From Frischella perrara (GTDB lineage: Bacteria > Pseudomonadota > Gammaproteobacteria > Enterobacterales > Orbaceae): DNA of 64,000 nucleotides. Below, piece by piece: positions 10,701 to 19,912 of this stretch. The DNA lies in assembly GCF_000807275.1 (NCBI RefSeq), contig NZ_CP009056.1, positions 1,489,192 to 1,553,191 on the forward strand, read 5' to 3'. The first letter of the stretch is position 1. Every line of letters starts with the position of its first letter. The notes beneath the pieces were generated by a model. That model had not been told where the DNA came from. It worked only from the letters and a program-made list of their open reading frames with translations, and did not search any database. The translations under genes were made by a program, and so were the position numbers.

Positions 10701-11246
10701 ATGAAAGCACTAATTTCAATTGATTATACTCATGATTTTATCGCTGATAAAGGCGCATTAACTACAGGTCAAGCAGGCCAATTGATTGAGTCTGCAATGA
10801 TCTCATTAGCCACATCATTCATTAAACAAAATGATTTTGTTGTTTTTGCAATTGACGCTCATAACCCAGAAGATAAATATCATCCTGAAAATACGCTTTT
10901 CCCGCCACATAATATTATTGGAACTAAAGGGCAAAAATTATTTGGAGATTTAGGAAAATGGTATGAAATTCATAAAGATTCTCCTCAAGTCTATTGGATG
11001 AATAAACGACACTATTCCGCATTTTGTGGCACTGATTTAGATTTAAGGTTACGAGAAAGACATATAAATGAAATTCATTTATCCGGTGTTTGTACTGATA
11101 TTTGTATTCTACATACTGCAATAGATGCCTATAACTTAGGTTATAAGATTGTGATCCATCAAAACGCCGTTGCGAGTTTTGACCCTATCGGTCATCAATG
11201 GGCCTTAAATCATTTTCAAAAAACCTTAGGGGCGACTTTAATATGA
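10701..11246 (+). CDS. pncA: Nicotinamidase-like isochorismatase-family hydrolase
   Basis: A 181-residue cysteine amidohydrolase. The likely catalytic residues are D8 (ISIDYTHDF), K102 (MNKRHYSAF) and C135 (VCTDICILHT). A metal site D52, H54, E63 and H70 (IDAH, HPEN, FPPH) matches the nicotinamidase pattern. The sequence resembles the short nicotinamidases of streptococci and other Firmicutes more than E. coli PncA or YecD. Nicotinamide to nicotinate is the most likely reaction. It heads an operon with two membrane proteins and an M20 amidohydrolase, so another amide substrate is possible. The upstream RBS is weak. Confidence 0.75.
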   Translation: MKALISIDYTHDFIADKGALTTGQAGQLIESAMISLATSFIKQNDFVVFAIDAHNPEDKYHPENTLFPPHNIIGTKGQKLFGDLGKWYEIHKDSPQVYWMNKRHYSAFCGTDLDLRLRERHINEIHLSGVCTDICILHTAIDAYNLGYKIVIHQNAVASFDPIGHQWALNHFQKTLGATLI

Positions 11247-11277
11247 AATTAAGTCGAATAAATAAAAAGGAACAATA

Positions 11278-12057
11278 ATGGAAATATTAAGAGACTACAA
11301 AGTGCATATTCTTGCGCTATTAATAGTACTAGTTTGTGAATTAATAGGGAAACAAACCCTTTGGGTGGTTACTGTTTATCCAATGTTATATGCTATGATC
11401 ATTGGTGGTTTTTTTAGTTTGCCTAAATTTAAAATATTAGCTACGAAAAACATGAATAATGCTAGCAGCATTATGCTCATTGCTTTAATGCTTTTAGTCG
11501 CTAAATTAGGTGTATCAGTTGGTCCGAAAATTGATGAAATATTAAATGCTAAATTAGCCTTAATTTTTCAAGAAATTGGTCACTTTGCCGGCACAATATT
11601 ACTTGGTTTACCTTTAGCTGTGATGTTAGGTATGGGGCGTGAAGCTGTCGGGGCTACCTACTCTGTGGCACGAGAACCAAATATTGCCATTGTTGCTGAT
11701 AAATATGGCTTAGATTCTCCTGAAGGTCGGGGGGTAATGGCGATGTATGTCTGCGGTACCCTATATGGTGCAATTTGGATGAGTATTCTAGCTAGCGCGA
11801 TTGCACACTTAAATATTATTCATCCTTATGCACTTGCAATGGGGGCTGGTGTTGGTAGCGGAAGTATGATGGCAGCGTCATTAGCACCAATTAGTGATCT
11901 TTATCCACAAATATCAGAAGAAATTAAAGCCTATGCTACTGCAGCAAATTTGATGTCTAGTATATTAGGTATCTATATCTATATTTTGTTTTCACTCCCC
12001 TTCGCATCGTTTTTATATAATTTAATTACTCGTCGCCATAAAAAACCAGAGGCTTAA
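11278..12057 (+). CDS. DUF3100 family membrane protein, putative transporter
   Basis: A 259-residue integral membrane protein with about seven or eight hydrophobic segments. Conserved-looking loops include GMGREAVGATYSVAREPNIAI-type and GAGVGSGSMMAASLAPISD-type sequence, which I recognise as DUF3100; the family has no firm biochemical function. AAGGAA precedes the ATG. It is 31 bases after the nicotinamidase-like gene and one base before a small membrane protein, so the two membrane proteins probably form one complex. Transport of the amidohydrolase substrate is an inference from context. Confidence 0.7.
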   Translation: MEILRDYKVHILALLIVLVCELIGKQTLWVVTVYPMLYAMIIGGFFSLPKFKILATKNMNNASSIMLIALMLLVAKLGVSVGPKIDEILNAKLALIFQEIGHFAGTILLGLPLAVMLGMGREAVGATYSVAREPNIAIVADKYGLDSPEGRGVMAMYVCGTLYGAIWMSILASAIAHLNIIHPYALAMGAGVGSGSMMAASLAPISDLYPQISEEIKAYATAANLMSSILGIYIYILFSLPFASFLYNLITRRHKKPEA

Positions 12058-12058
12058 T

Positions 12059-12508
12059 ATGAAGATTTTAGAAACACTATTTTTATTAATACTTGTCGGG
12101 ATTATTGTGGCTGCTGGTAATTCTGTGGGTTATCAAATCAACATTGTAAATTCATTAGAAGCTTTAGTTGTTTTGGTCATTATTTCCGCTATTGGATTTT
12201 TATTAAGCAGACTACCTTTACTCAATAAATTACCTGTGATTTTATGGGTATCAGTTGTTGCAGCGTTTGTATCATCACCTATTTTCCCTTGGCATGAAAA
12301 GATCATTACCCTTTCCGATCAGGTCAGTTTATTAGCTGTCTGTACGCCTGTATTAGCATATGCAGGATTAGCTATTGGTAAAGATCTTGCACTATTTAAA
12401 CGTATCTCATGGCGTATAATACCAGTATCACTTGCCGTGTTCTCGGGCACTTTTATTTTTGCATCATTAATAGCTCAACTTACACTTACATGGGAAGGGG
12501 TGATTTAA
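12059..12508 (+). CDS. Small membrane protein, partner of the DUF3100 protein
   Basis: A 149-residue protein with four or five predicted membrane helices (around 5-20, 28-48, 58-73, 85-105, 118-145). It resembles half-size DUF340/LysO-like transport domains but I cannot name it firmly. Only one base separates it from the upstream DUF3100 gene, and 14 bases from the M20 gene, so the three are translated together. A two-subunit exporter or importer is the simplest reading. Confidence 0.6.
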   Translation: MKILETLFLLILVGIIVAAGNSVGYQINIVNSLEALVVLVIISAIGFLLSRLPLLNKLPVILWVSVVAAFVSSPIFPWHEKIITLSDQVSLLAVCTPVLAYAGLAIGKDLALFKRISWRIIPVSLAVFSGTFIFASLIAQLTLTWEGVI

Positions 12509-12522
12509 TTTAAGGACTCATT

Positions 12523-13842
12523 ATGAATAAAGAACAATTAAAACAGAAAGTATGTCAGGCTATTGCTGACAGAAAAGTTGATATTAAAGCAATGGCACTT
12601 GCCATTTGGGAAGAACCTGAGTTAGGTTATAAAGAAACAAAAACTGCGCAAAAAGTTGAGGCTGCTTTTGATAAGCTTGGCGTTGAGTACAGAAATAAGT
12701 TGGCATTAACAGGTGTTAAAGGTCGCTTAAAAGGTGGAAAAGGAAGCAAATATAGCGTTGCGGTGATTGGTGAGCTTGATGCAATTATTTGTGCAGATCA
12801 TCCATCTGCTAATGACATATCAGGTGCAGCACATTGCTGCGGTCATAATGCTCAGATCGCTAATATGATGGCTGTTACCATGGGATTAATTGATTCTGGT
12901 GCAATGGAATATCTAGCGGGGGATGTTGTGCCTTTTGCTGTTCCCGCCGAAGAATATGTAGAAATAACTTACCGTAAACGTTTAATTGAAGAAGGTAAAA
13001 TAAAATATGTGGGTGGAAAACCTGAATTGATTCATCGAGGCGAATTTGATGATATAGATATGGCATTACAAATTCATTTAACTAGTGTTCCTAAAGATAG
13101 ATCGAATGGTTTCATTGAAATATCAACAACTAGTAATGGATTTATTGGTAAATTGATAGAGTATAAAGGGGAAGCAGCACATGCTGCAGCAGCACCACAT
13201 GCTGGAGTTAATGCTTTAAATGCAGCAATGATGGGAATGATGGGTGTACATGCTATTCGCGAAACCTTTCAGGAAAAAGATTATATTCGTTTTCATCCAA
13301 TTATTACACAGGGTGGCGATCTTGTTAATGTTATTCCTAGTAGTGTTAAAATGGAAAGCTATGTTCGTGCAAGCAATGTTCCAGCAATGATAGATGCAAA
13401 TGAACGTATCAACCGAGCTTTAAAAGCAGGTGCAATGTCTGTCGGTGCAACTTGTGAAATAAAAGATCTTCCGGGTTACCTTCCATTGCAAAATAATCCT
13501 ACTTTAAATGAATTATTGCAAAATAATGCCCAACAACTGATTGGTGAAGAAAATGTATGGGTAGCACCACATATGACGGGTAGTACAGATACCGGTGATT
13601 TATCTCACATTATGCCTGTCAGTCATCCATGGATTGGCTCTGTCCGAGGTGTCTTACATGGTAAAGATTATGAAGTATTTGATGAAGATATGGCTTACAT
13701 TCGTCCCGCTCAAATGATGGCGTGTACAATTATTGATCTACTTTATAATGATGCAGAACAAGCTGAGCAAATGATGGCAAATTATCAACCATTAATGACT
13801 AAAGAAGCTTATCTTGAATTCCTATCAGATTTTGATAAATAG
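12523..13842 (+). CDS. M20 family metal-dependent amidohydrolase
   Basis: A 439-residue M20D-type peptidase/amidohydrolase, related to enzymes that cleave N-acyl or aminobenzoyl amino acids (AbgB, IAA-amino acid hydrolases). Metal-site motifs are GELDAI, AAHCCGHNAQ, the acidic pair AEEY, and the dimerisation-domain segment AAHAAAAPHAGVNAL; the C-terminal catalytic segment is HMTGSTDTGDLSH. It ends the nicotinamidase-DUF3100 operon, with AGGA before its ATG. The substrate cannot be read from the sequence. A good hairpin follows at 13850-13881. Confidence 0.8.
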   Translation: MNKEQLKQKVCQAIADRKVDIKAMALAIWEEPELGYKETKTAQKVEAAFDKLGVEYRNKLALTGVKGRLKGGKGSKYSVAVIGELDAIICADHPSANDISGAAHCCGHNAQIANMMAVTMGLIDSGAMEYLAGDVVPFAVPAEEYVEITYRKRLIEEGKIKYVGGKPELIHRGEFDDIDMALQIHLTSVPKDRSNGFIEISTTSNGFIGKLIEYKGEAAHAAAAPHAGVNALNAAMMGMMGVHAIRETFQEKDYIRFHPIITQGGDLVNVIPSSVKMESYVRASNVPAMIDANERINRALKAGAMSVGATCEIKDLPGYLPLQNNPTLNELLQNNAQQLIGEENVWVAPHMTGSTDTGDLSHIMPVSHPWIGSVRGVLHGKDYEVFDEDMAYIRPAQMMACTIIDLLYNDAEQAEQMMANYQPLMTKEAYLEFLSDFDK

Positions 13843-13849
13843 CATATGT

Positions 13850-13881
13850 AAAGCTAGGCAAAAGTTATTGCGCCTAGCTTT
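13850..13881 (+). terminator. Intrinsic terminator-like hairpin after the M20 gene
   Basis: AAAGCTAGGC and GCCTAGCTTT form a 10-bp stem with a 12-base loop, 8 bases after the stop codon, followed by a short AGATTTT tract. It probably ends the four-gene operon. Confidence 0.7.
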
Positions 13882-14001
13882 AGATTTTAAATCCTATCTT
13901 TTAATTAATTTTCCATTACAATGCTATCAATTATCTATTACAATCTAATTATAAACCGATTTTTTATGTTATAATCCAGCTAAATATATTTTTTTTCAGA
14001 A

Positions 14002-14760
14002 ATGATGTTACCTCTTTCCAAAGAAGAACTATTACGTTATAACCGTCAAATCTCTCTAAAAGGTTTCGACATCGATAAACAGCAACTTTTAAAAAATTGC
14101 TCAGCACTAATCATTGGTGTTGGTGGTTTAGGATGCAGCGCCTCATTGTATCTTACAAATGCTGGTATTGGACAATTAACGATTGTTGATTTTGATACGA
14201 TTTCAGAATCAAATTTAAATCGCCAAATTTTATACACAGAAAACTCTATTGGATTAAAAAAAGTTACAATAGCGAAACAAACATTAGCTCAATATAATTC
14301 ACAAATTAAAATTAATACCATCAGTCACACACTTAATGATAACGAACTGCAAGACCTGATTAGTCATCATCATGTTGTCTTAGATTGTAGTGATAATCTT
14401 GCAACGCGACTACAAATCAACCGTTGTTGCCATAAACTGAAAAAGCCACTTATTTCAGCATCGGCTATTAGAATGGAGGGTATATTAAGTGTTTTTACCT
14501 TTCAGGAACATGAACCTTGTTATCAATGCTTAAGTCAGCTGTTTAAAGATGAACAATTAAGCTGTGTGGAATCCGGTATTATGGCTCCTTTGGTTGGTGT
14601 TATGGGCACAATGCAAGCACTTGAAGCGATCAAAATCATTACTCATTATGGAACACCCCTTGTTGGTCGAGTATTAGTGATGGATGCATTGTCAATGCAA
14701 TTCAATGAACTCAAATTATTACAACAAGCTAACTGCCCTATTTGCCAATATGTCAATTAA
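14002..14760 (+). CDS. moeB: Molybdopterin-synthase adenylyltransferase
   Basis: MoeB adenylates the C-terminal glycine of MoaD in molybdenum cofactor synthesis. The 252 residues align with E. coli MoeB throughout. The nucleotide-binding GVGGLGCSAS, the DNLATR segment, the AIRMEG strand and both zinc CxxC pairs (CYQC, and CPIC at 245-248) are present. MoeB and ThiF are related, but the IMAPLVGVMG and VLVMDALSMQF segments fit MoeB. Its stop overlaps the dusC start region by 11 bases. moeA lies separately at 44.7 kb. Confidence 0.93.
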   Translation: MMLPLSKEELLRYNRQISLKGFDIDKQQLLKNCSALIIGVGGLGCSASLYLTNAGIGQLTIVDFDTISESNLNRQILYTENSIGLKKVTIAKQTLAQYNSQIKINTISHTLNDNELQDLISHHHVVLDCSDNLATRLQINRCCHKLKKPLISASAIRMEGILSVFTFQEHEPCYQCLSQLFKDEQLSCVESGIMAPLVGVMGTMQALEAIKIITHYGTPLVGRVLVMDALSMQFNELKLLQQANCPICQYVN

Positions 14761-15715
14761 ATTCAATCAAATTATTCTTGCTCCGATGGAAGGGGTTTTA
14801 GACTATTATGTAAGAGATTTATTAACAAAAATCAATCAATTTGATTATTGTGTAACAGAGTTCGTTCGTGTCACTCATCATCTTTTAACTAAAAAAACAT
14901 ATTATCGACTTTGCCCAGAGCTTCATCATGGTGGTAAAACTAAATCTGGTACGCCCGTAAGAATTCAATTACTTGGTCAAGCACCCGATCTTATGGCTGA
15001 AAATGCGGCTTTGGCGATTGAATTGGGATCTTACGGAATAGATATTAATTGTGGATGCCCTGCTAAAACGGTTGTCGGAAGTCAAGGTGGTGCATATTTG
15101 TTAAAATCACCACAATTAATATATCAAATAACAAAGAAAGTACGTCAAAATATAGGTCTTAATGTGCCTTTATCCGTCAAGATAAGGCTTGGATTTGATG
15201 ATAAAAGTCAGTGTTTTGATATTGCAGATGCCGTTGAACAAGCCGGCGCATCAGAAATAGTAATTCATGGAAGAACAAAAGTTGATGGCTATCAACCCGA
15301 TAAAATCGATTGGTTAACCATTGGTAAAATCAAAAATCGACTAACAATTCCCGTTATTGCTAATGGTGAAATAATGACTAGACAATCAGCTCAGCAGTGT
15401 ATTGCACAAAGTCAGACAACAAATATTATGCTGGGAAGAGGTATTCTAACAATCCCAAATTTAGGTAATGTAATTCGTAATGAAGAATTTCCGCTTAGTT
15501 GGGATGAAGTTTTATTATTACTACAACAATATGCTCAATCAGATTCGGTAGACGAGAGTATATCGCATAAACCACTGTATTTTTCATCTAGAATCAAACA
15601 GTGGTTATCCTATTTAAAACAACATTATTCTCAAGCGCATCAATTACTACAACAAATTCGTACTTTAAAAACCCAACAAGACATTATTGATGGTCTTCAA
15701 AACTACAAAATATAG
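14750..15715 (+). CDS. dusC: tRNA-dihydrouridine(16) synthase DusC
   Basis: FMN-dependent reductase that forms dihydrouridine at position 16 of tRNA. The 321 residues begin MSIKFNQIILAPMEG. The catalytic cysteine is C103 in NCGCPAK, and phosphate-binding motifs VIHGRTK, IANGEI and MLGRGIL follow. The opening VTEFVRVTHHLL and LPEL-type segments fit DusC rather than DusA or DusB. The chosen ATG lies inside the last codons of moeB, overlapping by 11 bases; a longer in-frame extension upstream has no homology. Confidence 0.93.
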   Translation: MSIKFNQIILAPMEGVLDYYVRDLLTKINQFDYCVTEFVRVTHHLLTKKTYYRLCPELHHGGKTKSGTPVRIQLLGQAPDLMAENAALAIELGSYGIDINCGCPAKTVVGSQGGAYLLKSPQLIYQITKKVRQNIGLNVPLSVKIRLGFDDKSQCFDIADAVEQAGASEIVIHGRTKVDGYQPDKIDWLTIGKIKNRLTIPVIANGEIMTRQSAQQCIAQSQTTNIMLGRGILTIPNLGNVIRNEEFPLSWDEVLLLLQQYAQSDSVDESISHKPLYFSSRIKQWLSYLKQHYSQAHQLLQQIRTLKTQQDIIDGLQNYKI

Positions 15716-15877
15716 ATATTATGATAATTTGATGAGATTTATGTAAATAGAAATGATATCGATAAAATTCAAACAATTATAATATGTTTTGTATTATAAT
15801 AGTCACAAACTATTTTTATTAAAAATAGTTAATAAGGATTTTTTACATAATTTATATCGAAAATATATTATTTAAAT

Positions 15878-16210
15878 ATGAAAGCATATCTTTTTTTATT
15901 TCTTGCAATTTTTTTTGAAGTTATTGGTACAAGTTTTTTAAAATTATCTAACCAATTTACCAATATTGGACAGACTATCGTTGCTATTGGTGCCTATTTA
16001 ATTGCCTTTTTCTTTTTAAGTTTAGTTTTAAAAACCATTCCTATTGGTATCGCTTATGCAATATGGTCAGGTGTCGGTATTATCTGCATTACGCTAATTG
16101 GACTGCTTGTTTTCAAACAAAATTTAGATTTCCCTGCCTTTCTAGGTTTAACATTGATTATTCTTGGTGTAATTATTATCAATATTTTTTCCAAAACAAC
16201 AGGACATTGA
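15878..16210 (+). CDS. Small multidrug resistance (SMR) family efflux protein
   Basis: A 110-residue protein with four membrane helices, the length of EmrE-type proton-coupled exporters of quaternary cations. The essential membrane glutamate E14 is present in IFFEVIGTSFLK, as are the YAIWSGVG motif of helix 3 and the LGLTLIILGVIIIN helix 4. It acts as an inner-membrane dimer. It stands alone in AT-rich DNA, with no partner gene, so a homodimer like EmrE is likely. Substrate unknown. Confidence 0.88.
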   Translation: MKAYLFLFLAIFFEVIGTSFLKLSNQFTNIGQTIVAIGAYLIAFFFLSLVLKTIPIGIAYAIWSGVGIICITLIGLLVFKQNLDFPAFLGLTLIILGVIIINIFSKTTGH

Positions 16211-16746
16211 AAATGTTTATAATAGTTTTATTTTAAACTAATTAATAAACAATTTATAATCTTTTGAAAGAGAAAAATAACCTACAATATTTTTGACAAA
16301 TATCATAACTATAACAAAAAGTTATTTATGCTAGTGTCACCATTTTTTTGATAAGTGCGCTTCAAATTTTTATTATGGAATGTATTTGGTTAAAAGCTAA
16401 TTTCTTATCAATATTATTAAAATAATTTTACTATTTATAATAAAAAAGATGTTATTTACAATTTAATAGCAATTATTTTTCAAATATTTTATTAATAATA
16501 TAATTCTATGAAAAAGCAGTTAACTTATTGAATTAAATAATTATTATTACAATTAAAGAATTAAAAAAAATTTTTTTTAAGTTTTTTTATATGGTTTAAC
16601 GATAAAATAACGAAGAATAATTAGACTTTGCCTATTGTAAGGTCATATTTCGTTGGATATAATGCGTCCAGAATTAATTGCTTATCTTTTAATTCAAATT
16701 TGTAATTTATTACATATCTCATCTTATAATAATGAAAGGAGAAATT
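16211..16746. other. Long AT-rich region upstream of the Tad locus
   Basis: About 535 very AT-rich bases between the SMR gene and the first pilin. I see no coding frame of interest. The right end holds the pilin promoter (separate entry). Such AT-rich DNA upstream of a surface-appendage operon would suit nucleoid-protein silencing, which is inference. Confidence 0.5.
16635..16663 (+). promoter_or_regulatory. Sigma-70-type promoter for flp1
   Basis: TTGTAA (16635-16640), a 17-base spacer and a perfect TATAAT (16658-16663). The expected start near 16670 leaves an untranslated leader of about 77 bases before the flp1 ATG. Confidence 0.65.
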
Positions 16747-16971
16747 ATGAAATTAACTCAATCTATTTTTTCAGCATACAATTCAGCTAAAAATTCTGTA
16801 CAAAACTTTTTAAAACGCGAAGATGGTGTAACTGCTATTGAGTATGCAATTGTTGCAGCTGGTGTTGCCGCTGTTGTGGTTGTTCTTTTCCAAGATGGTG
16901 GTACTTTCCAACAAGCAATGGAAGGTATCTTCAACAGATTAAGTTCACAATTAGATACTTTATTACCATAA
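16747..16971 (+). CDS. flp1: Flp-type pilin, major subunit candidate
   Basis: A 74-residue type IVb (Flp) prepilin. The processing site is after G27 (REDG/VTAIEY) with the conserved Glu-Tyr at +5/+6 and a following hydrophobic helix (AIVAAGVAAVVVVLF). AAGGAG stands 7 bases before the chosen ATG; an earlier ATG five codons upstream lacks an RBS. It has its own promoter and is followed by a terminator hairpin, which fits a highly expressed major pilin. The mature protein would be cut by the TadV peptidase at the end of the locus. Confidence 0.92.
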   Translation: MKLTQSIFSAYNSAKNSVQNFLKREDGVTAIEYAIVAAGVAAVVVVLFQDGGTFQQAMEGIFNRLSSQLDTLLP

Positions 16972-17006
16972 GTAATGAATTAACTGATTCATTATAATTA
17001 ATTTTT

Positions 17007-17033
17007 AAGCTATTAGGTTATGCCTAATAGCTT
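17007..17033 (+). terminator. Hairpin terminator between the two pilin genes
   Basis: AAGCTATTAGG and CCTAATAGCTT form an 11-bp stem with a 5-base loop, 35 bases after the flp1 stop. The following tract is only TATG, so termination may be partial, giving more flp1 mRNA than downstream Tad mRNA. Confidence 0.65.
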
Positions 17034-17169
17034 TATGAACCGGCTATTGCTTTGGTTAAATTAATTTTCGGTTATTAATAGTTTATTCTTAATATTAGTA
17101 TCAGTCAGTGAGTGTAAATCTCCAAAATTGTTTTTTATTTGCCTTATAACTATAAAAAAGAGGCTAAAA

Positions 17170-17373
17170 ATGATATTTAATATTATTTATTTAACGATTA
17201 GAACTTTTGTAATTAAATTTTACAAGCTACAAAACGGTATTACATCTATAGAGTACACGGTATTGATAGCCTGTATTGCTGCAATAGTAATTGCTCTTTT
17301 CCGTGATGGCGGTTCTCTCGCAGTTGCTCTTGAAGGAATGTATCAAAGTTTAGGTAGTAGATTGATAAGATAA
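17170..17373 (+). CDS. flp2: Second Flp-type pilin
   Basis: A 67-residue Flp prepilin paralogue with processing site after G23 (QNG/ITSIEY) and a hydrophobic helix. Its tail DGGSLAVALEGMYQSLGSRL resembles that of flp1 (DGGTFQQAMEGIFNRLSSQL). The leader is unusually hydrophobic before the cleavage site. The ATG at 17170 has GAGG 6 bases upstream; an upstream in-frame start has no RBS. In Aggregatibacter flp-2 is a minor or dispensable pilin, and the same may hold here. Confidence 0.85.
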   Translation: MIFNIIYLTIRTFVIKFYKLQNGITSIEYTVLIACIAAIVIALFRDGGSLAVALEGMYQSLGSRLIR

Positions 17374-17674
17374 TCCAATCATAAGTTTGATTATATAAAA
17401 ATGGATTTTATTGAAAAAAGTATGTAATAACATACGGTTAGTTGTAAAAATATCCATAATATCAGATATCAAGTTAGATAAAGAATAAAGTAATTGTTTA
17501 AATGTTATTAAAAAACAGATGTGTGAAAAGGGATGATTTTATTTCGATTCGCCGTATAGATAATTTGTCTTTACTAATCCCTCTGATTACAAATCTGTTC
17601 TAATTTTTAATCAATTCATGATAGGTTTAAACTTTTTATAATAAAATTATAAAAATTAACGTTGAAAAATAATA
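17374..17674. other. Gap before cpaF with a long-range inverted repeat
   Basis: 301 bases without a gene. At 17514-17599 AACAGAT pairs with ATCTGTT, and inside it GGGAT (17530-17534) pairs with ATCCC (17577-17581), giving a folded element about 75 bases before cpaF. It might be a leader or processing structure, or mark a separate promoter for the machinery genes. Confidence 0.35.
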
Positions 17675-18979
17675 ATGAGCGAACAAAACATTGTACCACT
17701 GGAATGGGTAAAAGTAAGAGATTTAGTATTCCAATCTCTTGATCTTGATCTAATAGATGGATTGAAAGATGATCCTAATAAAGTTACGCGTGAAATTGTA
17801 TTAATTATTCGCGATATTATTAGTTCAGGTAGAGCTTATATATCTTCAGATGACGCTAATACATTAGCTAGCATGATCTGTGACGAAATCGTCGGATATG
17901 GTCCGTTAGATTCTTTAATGAATGACGATTCAGTGAATGATATTTTAGTCAATGGTCCTTATAGTATCTACGTCGAAAGAGCAGGAAAACTAGTTAAAAC
18001 TAACAAGTTTTTTATTAATGATCGTCAATTACTGGATATCGCTAGGCGCTTAGTTAATAAAATTGGTAAAAATGTTGATGAAGCTCACCCTCTTGTTGAC
18101 TCAAGAATGCCAGATGGCAGTCGATTAAATGTTGTAATCCCCCCTATTGCTATAGACGGTGCATCTCTATCTATACGTAAATTTGGTAAAGGTAGTCGAA
18201 GTTTTTCTGATCTGATTAATTTTCGCTCATTAAATGAAGATATGGCAAACTTCTTAGTTATTGCTGCCCGTTGTCGAATGAATATTATTGTATCAGGTGG
18301 TACGGGTTCGGGTAAAACAACAATGCTCAATGCCTTATCACAATTCATAAATGATTATGAACGTACCATAACCTTAGAAGATGCCGCAGAATTGCGTTTA
18401 CAACAGGATCATGTTGTTAGATTGGAAACTCGCTCTGGCGGTGAGGATGGACGAGGTCAAGTTACAATGCGTAATCTGCTTATCAATGCTCTACGTATGC
18501 GGCCAGACCGAATAATATTAGGTGAGTGTCGTGGCGAAGAGGCATTTGAAATGCTACAAGCTATGAATACAGGTCACAATGGTTCTATGTCAACATTGCA
18601 TGCTAATACAGCCCGTGATGCTTTGGCGCGTTTAGAAAGTATGGTTATTATGGGTCAATCTGAGCTACCTATTACTGCTATTAGACGTTACATTAGCTCC
18701 TCTGTTAATTTTATAATTCAAGTCTCTCGACTTCCTGATGGTCAACGTAAAGTTACCAGTATTACTGAAGTATTAGGCATGGAGTCTGAAAATATAGTCA
18801 CTCATGATGTATTTAAATTCGAAATAGATGATGAACGTGATGTTGACGGTAAAATTCAAGGAGAATTTGTCTGTAATGGATTAGTTAGACGTTCGGCACT
18901 TTATGAAGGTGCACAATATTATAATTTAACCAACATTTTGGAAGAACTCATGTTAAAAGCAGGGGGATTTGAAAAATGA
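17675..18979 (+). CDS. tadA: Tad pilus secretion ATPase TadA/CpaF
   Basis: Hexameric cytoplasmic type II/IV secretion ATPase that powers Flp pilus assembly and perhaps retraction. In 434 residues, Walker A is GGTGSGKT (208-215), the Asp box follows ([10 protein letters not shown]), Walker B is [12 protein letters not shown] (279-290) and the His box is [13 protein letters not shown] (300-312). The N-terminal [11 protein letters not shown] and DILVNGP segments are typical of CpaF. The stop overlaps the tadB start (ATGA), so the two are coupled. Confidence 0.96.
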   Translation: MSEQNIVPLEWVKVRDLVFQSLDLDLIDGLKDDPNKVTREIVLIIRDIISSGRAYISSDDANTLASMICDEIVGYGPLDSLMNDDSVNDILVNGPYSIYVERAGKLVKTNKFFINDRQLLDIARRLVNKIGKNVDEAHPLVDSRMPDGSRLNVVIPPIAIDGASLSIRKFGKGSRSFSDLINFRSLNEDMANFLVIAARCRMNIIVSGGTGSGKTTMLNALSQFINDYERTITLEDAAELRLQQDHVVRLETRSGGEDGRGQVTMRNLLINALRMRPDRIILGECRGEEAFEMLQAMNTGHNGSMSTLHANTARDALARLESMVIMGQSELPITAIRRYISSSVNFIIQVSRLPDGQRKVTSITEVLGMESENIVTHDVFKFEIDDERDVDGKIQGEFVCNGLVRRSALYEGAQYYNLTNILEELMLKAGGFEK

Positions 18980-19902
18980 ATTTTATTTTTGGTTTTATTT
19001 TAGTACTAACATCTGTAATTAGTTTATTCTCACTAAAAAGAAAGCATGAACGGTTACAGATTTTTAATCTGGTCACTCAACAAAATAATTCTGCATTATC
19101 CCTCTTTGAAAATAAGATGGATGAACATAAAGTTTCATTATGGCAGAGCATCAATAGATCAATTATTATAAATTTTAAAACTAACTATAATTTACTTATT
19201 GATAATTTACCGAGTAAATTACATTTAGTTTTTATGATCTTCGCTGGCACCATAAGTGGCGTAATTTTCAATAATTTATATTTAGATGTAGATAATATTC
19301 TTGTCATTTTCGGTAGTGCAGTATTTTCTATTTTGCTTATGTTATTTATTGTTAAACGAAAAGTTAAAAAGCAATTCTATGAAACTTTTCCAGAAGCATT
19401 AAGTACAATAATCGGGATAATTAGCTCAGGTTCATCTATTTCAGTTGCATTTCAACAATGTGCGAAAATGGAGGGATCTGTTGGTAAAGCCATGAAAGAA
19501 GTTAATGCTAGAATGGAAGTCGGTGAGAATCCTCACAATGTTCTGTTAAACTCTTATCGTTTACTACCTTTTAATGAGTATTACTTTTTTGTCCTTACTG
19601 TGATGGTAAATTTAGACGGCGGTGGTGAATTAAAAGATGTTTTGACTAATTTATCCAAAGTGTTAACAAACAATGCTGCATTAGCAAAAATTCGTGATGG
19701 TAAAACAGCTGAGTTACGGATGACGTTACTTATTCTTTCACTAATTCCACCTGGATTCATTTTGTTACTTAAATATCTTGCTAAAGAAAACTATGAATTA
19801 TTAGTAAATACTGATGGTGGTCATTATATACTTTATTATGTTGTTTGTAGTGAGCTTTTAGGTATCATTTTAATTAAAAAGATGATTAATAAAGCTATTT
19901 AA
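18976..19902 (+). CDS. tadB: Tad pilus inner-membrane platform protein TadB
   Basis: A 308-residue T2SSF-domain protein. Helices lie near 1-18, 85-105 and 110-128 and again at the C-terminus. The cytoplasmic domain has FPEALSTIIGIISSGSSISVA and the repeated GGELKDVL-type turn typical of TadB. With TadC it forms the platform that the ATPase acts on. It starts within the tadA stop (ATGA overlap) and is followed 10 bases later by tadC. Confidence 0.93.
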   Translation: MNFIFGFILVLTSVISLFSLKRKHERLQIFNLVTQQNNSALSLFENKMDEHKVSLWQSINRSIIINFKTNYNLLIDNLPSKLHLVFMIFAGTISGVIFNNLYLDVDNILVIFGSAVFSILLMLFIVKRKVKKQFYETFPEALSTIIGIISSGSSISVAFQQCAKMEGSVGKAMKEVNARMEVGENPHNVLLNSYRLLPFNEYYFFVLTVMVNLDGGGELKDVLTNLSKVLTNNAALAKIRDGKTAELRMTLLILSLIPPGFILLLKYLAKENYELLVNTDGGHYILYYVVCSELLGIILIKKMINKAI

Positions 19903-19912
19903 AAGGATAACA

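Noticed and set aside
18085-18348. Long antisense frame within tadA, and similar frames inside dapF, ruvB, yebC, aspS, rcpA, proB and ade.
   Set aside because: These are shadows of the real genes: no ribosome sites, no family motifs, and they overlap strongly conserved coding sequence.
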